Notes under the pieces: model-generated
Told to the model about the DNA's origin: nothing
What the model saw: the letters and a program-made list of their open reading frames with translations, nothing else
Database searches by the model: none
Program-made: the position numbers and the translations under genes
Part shown: positions 56,991 through 64,000 of the stretch, in pieces
Numbering within the stretch: the stretch's first letter is position 1
How the letters are laid out: every line of letters starts with the position of its first letter
Source: Adiantum capillus-veneris
Lineage: Eukaryota > Streptophyta > Polypodiopsida > Polypodiales > Pteridaceae
DNA: 64,000 bases
Assembly (NCBI GenBank): GCA_014529385.2
Contig: CM043960.1
Location: 38,355,281 to 38,419,280, forward strand
Reading direction: 5' to 3'

Positions 56991-57637
56991 ACTTTTAGTA
57001 GGGAGAGGAAGGTATTGCAATGCCTTACACATTATTTGTTGAAGGTGTCATTGATGCAACATCTATTGATGATGATGAAGGGGGAGATTCTTCCTCATCT
57101 AGACCTTGCATGGTGTCTAACACATTAATGGTTTCTTGGACTATTGGTTTGCATGAATGTGGGATGGGTATGGACATGATCCTTTGAAGGCTAGCACCCC
57201 AACAACATGCTTCAATGTATGTAAACCATTCTTCATCTCTTCCTACATCAAGTTAGGGGTCAATCCCATGGACTAAACAATGTCGAGTCTGATGTATAAG
57301 TCATCCAATGAGCAAACATGAGTTGTGCTTCTTTTCACCTCTTTTAAAGACTTGCAATTATCCATCTTTAGCATACCAGATCGATGTGAGTGCAACCAAG
57401 TGGCGATGGTACTCCTCACAAGATGGCTCATTGGGCGGCAATGGCACTATACATCTTCTACATGTCCATGGCCACCTGCATCTCTTAGATGTGGTATCCA
57501 TAGGCATGATCGTCTTCCATGTTGACCAAAGATGTGTATCGGCTCCTTGGAGAAGCTATTTAAGGTTAAATTCTCCTTTATCATGGAGCTAGGAGGCCCT
57601 CTGTAGCTCTCTTTTTTCTCAAATAATCAGACACACA

Positions 57638-57640
<3 letters not shown>
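56991..57640. other. Unassigned region
   Basis: Includes a short acidic reading stretch (IDDDEGGDSSS, about 57075) and ORFs such as 57308-57592 with no recognisable product. I cannot assign it. Confidence 0.3.
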
Positions 57641-57682
<42 letters not shown>

Positions 57683-57873
57683 GCATGCTACTTAACAAGA
57701 AGCGAGTTCTATTATATGATGAATGCCATAAACGTTGGAGACTTCATGAATTGGGAGCAAAGCTCAAGAAAAAAAGTGTAATGTTACCTACTAATTTTGA
57801 AATGTTACTTCTAAAGATAGTTCTCTAGGTTGCTTGCAGTTGTTTAGTTCTCTAGGTTGCTTGCAGTTGTTTA

Positions 57874-57910
<37 letters not shown>
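57641..57910. repeat. (CT)n microsatellites and a 27-bp duplication
   Basis: CT runs at 57640-57681 and about 57876-57910. Just before the second, AGTTCTCTAGGTTGCTTGCA is part of an exact 27-bp unit present twice (57819-57845, 57846-57872). Confidence 0.92.
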
Positions 57911-57912
<2 letters not shown>

Positions 57913-58776
57913 AATATCTATAAAGCACTCCTAGATCCATTGAATAAGGGCTAGAAAATCCTACATAACGTGTGAGAACCTGCCAAGCTTGGTCCTAAAA
58001 TAATATTTGATGCCTCTTGCATACATAATTCTATATAATTTTTCACTTATGTAGTTGTAAGAATAGAAGACATGCATTTTCTAGCCACAACAACATACGG
58101 GTCACATACTAGTCTCGTTTATATGGACACAAAAAGTCTTTTCACTTTTCGCTTTCATGGGTCTTTTCATTTCCTAATCTCACCCCTCACTTATGCACTT
58201 AAGATGTTTTGAAAGGTTTTCTGGACTACATAAGTAGTCCTTAGTAAAGGGTTGGATTTTGGGTGCATCTCTAGACCATTGGATAAAGCTTCCGGATTAG
58301 TGCCACATGACAAGCTAATGATAAAAAACTTCTTTTTTTACTATTTTTGTAGGTCCTTGTAAGAGGGTGTTGATAGTTGTTTACTTCCCTCTTTAAACAA
58401 GTGAAAGAATCACGGTGGCTTTCTAAAACAATTAGAACGTGATAAAATCATTAGGTTGAGTTTAAGTAGTATCATTGTTCAAGCAAGGATTGCCTCAGCT
58501 TAGCCTTGAGTCGGTTGAAAATGAAGAGTAGCTGGTTGCAAACCATGGTAAAGGAAAAAAAATTGGTGAAATATGTGAGAAAATAGTTCAAAAATCAAAT
58601 TTTAAATTTATGCTAGTTTTTTTGGTTTGCTTCTTTGTGAGGAGAAAACTCAGTCGACGGTCGCTTAATAAAATAGACTTTCATGAATATTTACTAGAAT
58701 TAAGTTATAGAATGTAAGAAAAGTCAAGCCATGTAAGGCTGTGAAATGAAATGTGGAATAAATTTTTATTTTATTG

Positions 58777-58809
<33 letters not shown>

Positions 58810-59640
58810 ATATTTATCCATAGGATTTACTAGAATTATACAAGTGAAGTTTCACTTTAACATTTAAAAAAAAATAGAACACAAGAAAAGTCAAGACATG
58901 TCATGATATGAAATGAAAGTGAAATAAAAAGATCCATTTACTATATTAAAATTGAAATAATATTTATTGTAAATCTCAATCATGGCACTGAAAACATTGA
59001 AAGTATGCCTAACCCAACTCAACTGAAGGCTTCTTTTAGAAAGCAAAAAGGGTATAAGGTTGCTGGGCCACGCCCACGCATAATCTTTCCCATCTAATTT
59101 CACTTTATTTTTTCTTGTTTTCTTACTTGATGCTGCCAAGTGTTTTTCTATCCATCAATTTTTAATCTTTGGAATATATTGTGATCTAAATAGTTCATCC
59201 TTGCATTTCTTTTCAGTGATGTCACAAATATTTTAAAATGCCAGTGTCCCTTTCTCATTTTCTCTCTCACAAAGAACTCTCTTCTCTTATAAATATTAAA
59301 GCCCTCTCAATAGCCTTATGTAGGCCATAGTGAACTTTCACTTTGTTATTTTTTGGAGATTGGGGAGACCTCATTGAGAGAATTTACTCGTGGAGGCGTG
59401 TAGAGGGATTAGAGACGGTGAAGGCTTGGTAATGTTCTAGCAAATCAGAGGACACATGATCAAGATTCCCAACATATTCCAAATACTTATCTTTACGTTG
59501 GGAGGGGATATGTTTCATGCTTCTCTATTGGCGTATGTCTCTATTGGCATATGTCTCCTATGCTCGATGCACAATTTGAAAGAAGAACATAAGAAATGCC
59601 GTGCGAGCAAACCCAAGGGACTTGTCTGTGCATGTGTGTA
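57911..59640. other. Intergenic, includes MITE fragment and TATA-like site
   Basis: A fragment of the hAT-type MITE terminus is visible at 58473-58530 (CATTGTTCAAG...GCCTCAGCTTAGCCTTGAG, reversed) but its other end was not found. A (GT)n run lies at 58791-58809. A TATA-like CTTATAAATATT at about 59286 has no gene attached. Confidence 0.4.
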
Positions 59641-59669
59641 CATTCATATATATATATATATATACATTC

Positions 59670-59710
<41 letters not shown>

Positions 59711-59712
59711 AA
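59641..59712. repeat. Compound (AT)n/(GT)n microsatellite
   Basis: TACATTCATATATATATATA appears twice, followed by a GT run. Confidence 0.95.
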
Positions 59713-60659
59713 TGTATCCTTTACTTCAGGGACAAAGAAATCACCTCAATAGGTGGTGCCAATGTTTCAATTAAGGCGAATGAAACAAGACCCTTTGGGA
59801 TTAACTCCAAGCAAAAAGGAAAAAGGTGTGTGCCAACTAGCTGGCCTTGGCACTCGAGTCGGAGAGCTAACAGGGGAGCTGGGTGGTAGATAGCTGGCGG
59901 CATTGGCTCGCAACGGATGTTTGGGCAGGACGAGAGCCATGTGGCACCACGGTAGGAAAGATAGGAGGCGTTTGAGGCGACGGAGAGCAGCACAAGTTTT
60001 TTTATTATAAATAAGAGCTCGCAAGGTGATCACTTGAGCCATCGCGACAAACTGGCTTAGCTCAACAGCAGGTTTGCTATCGCGAAGTTGTGAGCTCAAT
60101 ACGTCAGTGCTGCTTCACCATTCAATAAAATGTTGTACAGAAGCTATAAAGCTTCGTTGGATCTCTAGAGATTCGGTCTAATGAATTGAGATAGAGTGAA
60201 TAGGTGCCAATATCGATTCAGCTAGAACTTGAATCATGCTAGCGCATTATGTGCAATGCTCAAAGATTCGTATGCTCCCTTCAATGCTTAGTAGAATCAA
60301 TTCCTTCACAAATCAGTTGCAAAGTATGGCTTTTGTATGCAAAGTGTATTGACGTCAAAAGATGGTCAATGGTATCTCTCTTAGTCTCTCGTTTTCCAAG
60401 TGTATGGCTCGATGGCCCTTCCACGACCCAATTACATGATTAACAATGCTCCAAAAAAACCGAAAAGTGTATTTTCATGGCTGAAATTTGGAATTTCAAG
60501 CTTTTCTATTAGAAACCCAGCAAAGATAAGAGTATTTAGTGTGGACATTGACAAGTACGTTTTTCGACATAAAAGCCGACCGGATTTTAAAAGGGTCCTT
60601 TTTCTCATTGGTTGGGAAAGTTCGCTCAACCTACTTATATGAGCATATTGGGGCTACAT
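59713..60659. other. Unassigned, possible old LTR fragment
   Basis: A GC-richer patch at 59830-60100 is followed by AATAAA at 60124. On the minus strand a TATTTATAATAA (about 60013) precedes it. There is no LTR end, primer site or coding motif, so no call is made. Confidence 0.3.
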
Positions 60660-60878
60660 CACCGTTCAAGGAAAATGTATCTCAACTTAGCCTTGAGCCA
60701 ATTGGAAATTTCAAGACAACGCATCGAGAGGACGGTGCAAAGGAATAAATTTTGCTTAGATTTTGCCAGAAGACTGTAAATATATCAAAAAATATAGTTT
60801 AATTCACAAAATGACCACTCAAGAATTGGCTTACAAGGACTTGTGTATGTTTAGGATAAAGGTTTTTCTCGAACATTG
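60660..60878. mobile_element. hAT-type MITE, 219 bp, reversed orientation
   Basis: Reverse complement begins CAATGTTCGAGAAAAACC and ends CAATTGGCTCAAGGCTAAGT ... TTCCTTGAACGGTG, matching both ends of the copy at 19887-20066. Flanks GGCTACAT (60652-60659) and GTCTACAC (60879-60886) agree at six of eight positions, as expected of an aged 8-bp target duplication. No coding capacity. Confidence 0.7.
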
Positions 60879-61428
60879 GTCTACACGTATTTCAAAGTAT
60901 CTGTTTCATTTCTTTCTATTTCTAGGTGTTATACGAATTGGATTGGCGAGGAAACGGAAAAAAAAAAAAGAGAGAGAGTATTCAAACTACTTTAAAATTT
61001 CACTATTTTAAGGTGACTACATGGCATCCCAAAATCTATAAACAAGCATTGGTCTACAATCATTAACTCCATAAAATGTTTCTTGAAGTGGCAATGGCCT
61101 AGCAAGCCACCTGTGGGAAATGTGTAAGCATCTTCCCTTGAATGATGCCCTCCTTTTGCTAGATGGAAAGTGGCATTCTCTTATATATATAAAGGGTAGA
61201 AGTCCCAACCACACCAAAAGCATTCAGGGCAATAGTGGTTTACAAGCTAAACATGGTGGTTGGCAGTGTTCCAGGCTTTCATTCAAAGAAGGGTTTGCAT
61301 TTTATAAGCCATACTTAAAGGATAGCTAAATCTTGGCACCTAACAACATAACTAAAATTAACATAATCTGTAAATATAACTCAAGCCTGTACATTATGCT
61401 GAAGTCTTTTTTTTTCTTTTACATCTAG
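60879..61428. other. Upstream of remorin exons, no exon recognised
   Basis: Should be intron or 5' part of the remorin gene. The ORF at 61120-61329 has no remorin features. A T-rich tract at 61407-61420 leads into the acceptor CTAG at 61425-61428. Confidence 0.35.
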
Positions 61429-62688
<1,260 letters not shown>

Positions 62689-62943
62689 AACAAGATGTTT
62701 TTGCTTTTTTTCTTTTGTCGCGCTTTTTGAATGTTGGCACCGAGTCCACGTGCCATATTGGACATGGTCTTGTTAGCTCTCTTATTTTGTCATCAGTAGC
62801 CTCTTGATCAAGAGCAAGCTATTAAAGTTTTAGTAGGAATAAGCCTCTTGATCGATGGTCACAATACTAGTAGATTGCAACTAAGGAAGAAAAATAAGAC
62901 TTTGCCACTTTATGTTGCCCAATGTGATGACTCCATGAGTTAA
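62689..62943 (+). other. Remorin 3' flank
   Basis: Presumed 3' UTR and downstream sequence. AATAAG variants at about 62838 and 62896 are weak poly(A) signal candidates. Confidence 0.3.
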
Positions 62944-63189
62944 TTTCTAGCCATTCTTCTATACAGTGTTAGAAAAAAACCGGGGTCCAATGTATTATAA
63001 CCGGCTGAAATCCTGAAATCCCAGTTAGATTTTGAGATTGCCTTGAAGAAAACCGGGAAGTTTTCACAAGTTTTAGTGTAATTACCGGTAAAAGCTTTAA
63101 ATTTTGACCTAAAAACCGGGAGAATTTCAAGCTTGCCCTTATCTGCTTCGGTTAGGAAAAATGTATTTTTCTAGCCATGCTTCTATACA
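62944..63189. repeat. AACCGG-rich insert flanked by 22-bp direct repeat
   Basis: TTTCTAGCCATTCTTCTATACA (first copy, 62944-62965) recurs at 63168-63189 with one change. The 202 bases between contain five ACCGG motifs (AAACCGGGG, TAACCGGC, AAACCGGGAAG, TTACCGGTAA, AAACCGGGAG). The long flanking repeat resembles a LINE- or SINE-type target duplication, but no poly(A) tail is seen. Confidence 0.55.
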
Positions 63190-63376
63190 CTTTGTTTGGC
63201 CACTTTTAGCGTGGAAAAAGAGTTATCAATGGAAAACTTGTCTGCCATGTACCATATGTGACAAGATTTCAGTCCTTTAAGTTCTATGTGTGGCTACTCC
63301 TACATCTCCTCTTAATCACCTGCCTCCTGAGTTTCTCTCCTTTCAATGCGGACATCTACAAGACTTGGCTAATATG

Positions 63377-63594
63377 CAGTGTTTGGGAAAATTCATTTTT
63401 CCAAACACACTAATTTCCTTTCCTTGAGTTTTCCAAGAGTAAATTTTAGAAAATTAGTGGTATCTTTTAAGTTTTACACTATTTTTCTCTATTTTGGGGT
63501 GGAATTTCTCCTTTTCCCCTTTTGCCATCAACCAACATCATTGAAATTGGAAACAGCACGATATTAAGCTAAGACACATTTTTCCCAAACATTG
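63377..63594. mobile_element. hAT-type MITE, 218 bp
   Basis: Termini CAGTGTTTGGGAAAA and TTTTTCCCAAACATTG are inverted repeats with one mismatch over 15 bases. A perfect 8-bp duplication CTAATATG flanks it (63369-63376, 63595-63602). The right subterminal AAGCTAAGACACATTTTT matches the other copies. A second internal hairpin (GTGTTTGG/CCAAACAC) occupies the left end. The ORF at 63379-63567 is spurious. Confidence 0.87.
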
Positions 63595-63602
63595 CTAATA
63601 TG

Positions 63603-64000
63603 GCAATGTCCAAAGAAATTTAGCATCATGCTGCTTCAAAGTTCGATTTGCCATTTTAGGTTTAGGGTTATGCATGCTATTAAAATAGTGGTGTTGTGGC
63701 AAAATATGAAAGGTTGTCTTCATATTACCTGCCACTTTGTGACATCGACAAGATAAATTGAAGAGAGTGTGCAAGACCCCAACATTACCCATTATAAGGT
63801 GAGTTTCTGAACCTAAAATTTTACCATAAGCACCTTGTTTCCTGCAGAAGCATACCATAGCACTAAGAGATAAAATAGATGCTTAACCATATAAATTGCA
63901 ACATTGAATCATCCATCAACCCATAAGAATGAATTTATTCCAAAGAGCTGAAGGGCTTAAGCACCACTAAGCATACAAAAGATTTTCCTATAACGACTCT
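63603..64000. other. Intergenic to window end
   Basis: An 87-codon minus-strand ORF (63595-63858) shows no recognisable domain. Nothing else seen. Confidence 0.3.

Noticed and set aside
62944-63189. Another hAT MITE starting CAGTGTTAGAAAAAAACC at 62964
   Set aside because: The right side lacks the matching inverted terminus, and the flanking direct repeat is 22 bases rather than 8.
63595-63858. 87-codon minus-strand ORF
   Set aside because: It has no recognisable family and no splice or start context, and it begins within the MITE target duplication.

Overview
This window looks like nuclear DNA of a land plant. Two recognisable host genes support that: an intron-containing mitochondrial carrier of the plant coenzyme A transporter type (21.2-24.8 kb, + strand), and the 3' exons of a remorin, a plant-specific membrane scaffold family (61.4-62.7 kb, + strand). 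Everything else is AT-rich intergenic sequence: LTR retrotransposon debris, small DNA transposons, degenerate tandem repeats and very many (CT)n and (CA)n microsatellites. The transposon types and microsatellite load would suit a fern, lycophyte or gymnosperm, but the sequence does not fix the lineage. There are no bacterial operons, CRISPR arrays or plasmid features.

Layout. From 0.3 to 19 kb lies a scrambled block of Ty3/gypsy elements of chromovirus type (gag with a CCHC knuckle, protease, RT, RNase H, integrase and a C-terminal chromodomain-like segment). At least four broken copies lie in both orientations. They include a spacer-free head-to-head junction at about 3732, an LTR with a tRNA-iMet primer site at 10638-11221, and a copy with an exact 122-bp tandem duplication in RT. 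From 19 to 25 kb lies the carrier gene with seven coding exons; hAT-type MITEs sit just upstream and in its last intron, and a diverged dispersed repeat occurs upstream and twice in its fourth intron. From 25 to 33 kb there is no recognised gene; 30.6-33.1 kb is an old kilobase-scale tandem repeat.

From 33 to 44.5 kb is a Ty1/copia block whose boundaries suggest nesting: a short non-autonomous LTR element (W, 39.4-41.3 kb) inside copia Z, which interrupts copia Y, which interrupts copia X, followed by a separate copia remnant V on the + strand. From 44.5 to 48.4 kb is gene-free sequence ending in a degenerate array of about 275-bp units. That array is split by a nearly complete copia element at 48427-53986 (minus strand) with 192/194-bp LTRs, a 5-bp target duplication, a primer site and intact catalytic motifs, but two stop codons and one frameshift. 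From 55.3 to 57 kb is another degenerate repeat array. The last 7 kb holds two more MITEs of the same hAT-like family, the remorin exons and an AACCGG-rich insert flanked by a 22-bp direct repeat.

The two host genes have no evident functional link. The most interesting unlisted structures are the MITE family (four copies, two with perfect 8-bp target duplications), the nested copia stack, and the gypsy rearrangements whose joins fall at serine-codon tracts. Retroelement genes are annotated as pseudogenes because each has stops, frameshifts or deletions. Percent identities were judged by eye.
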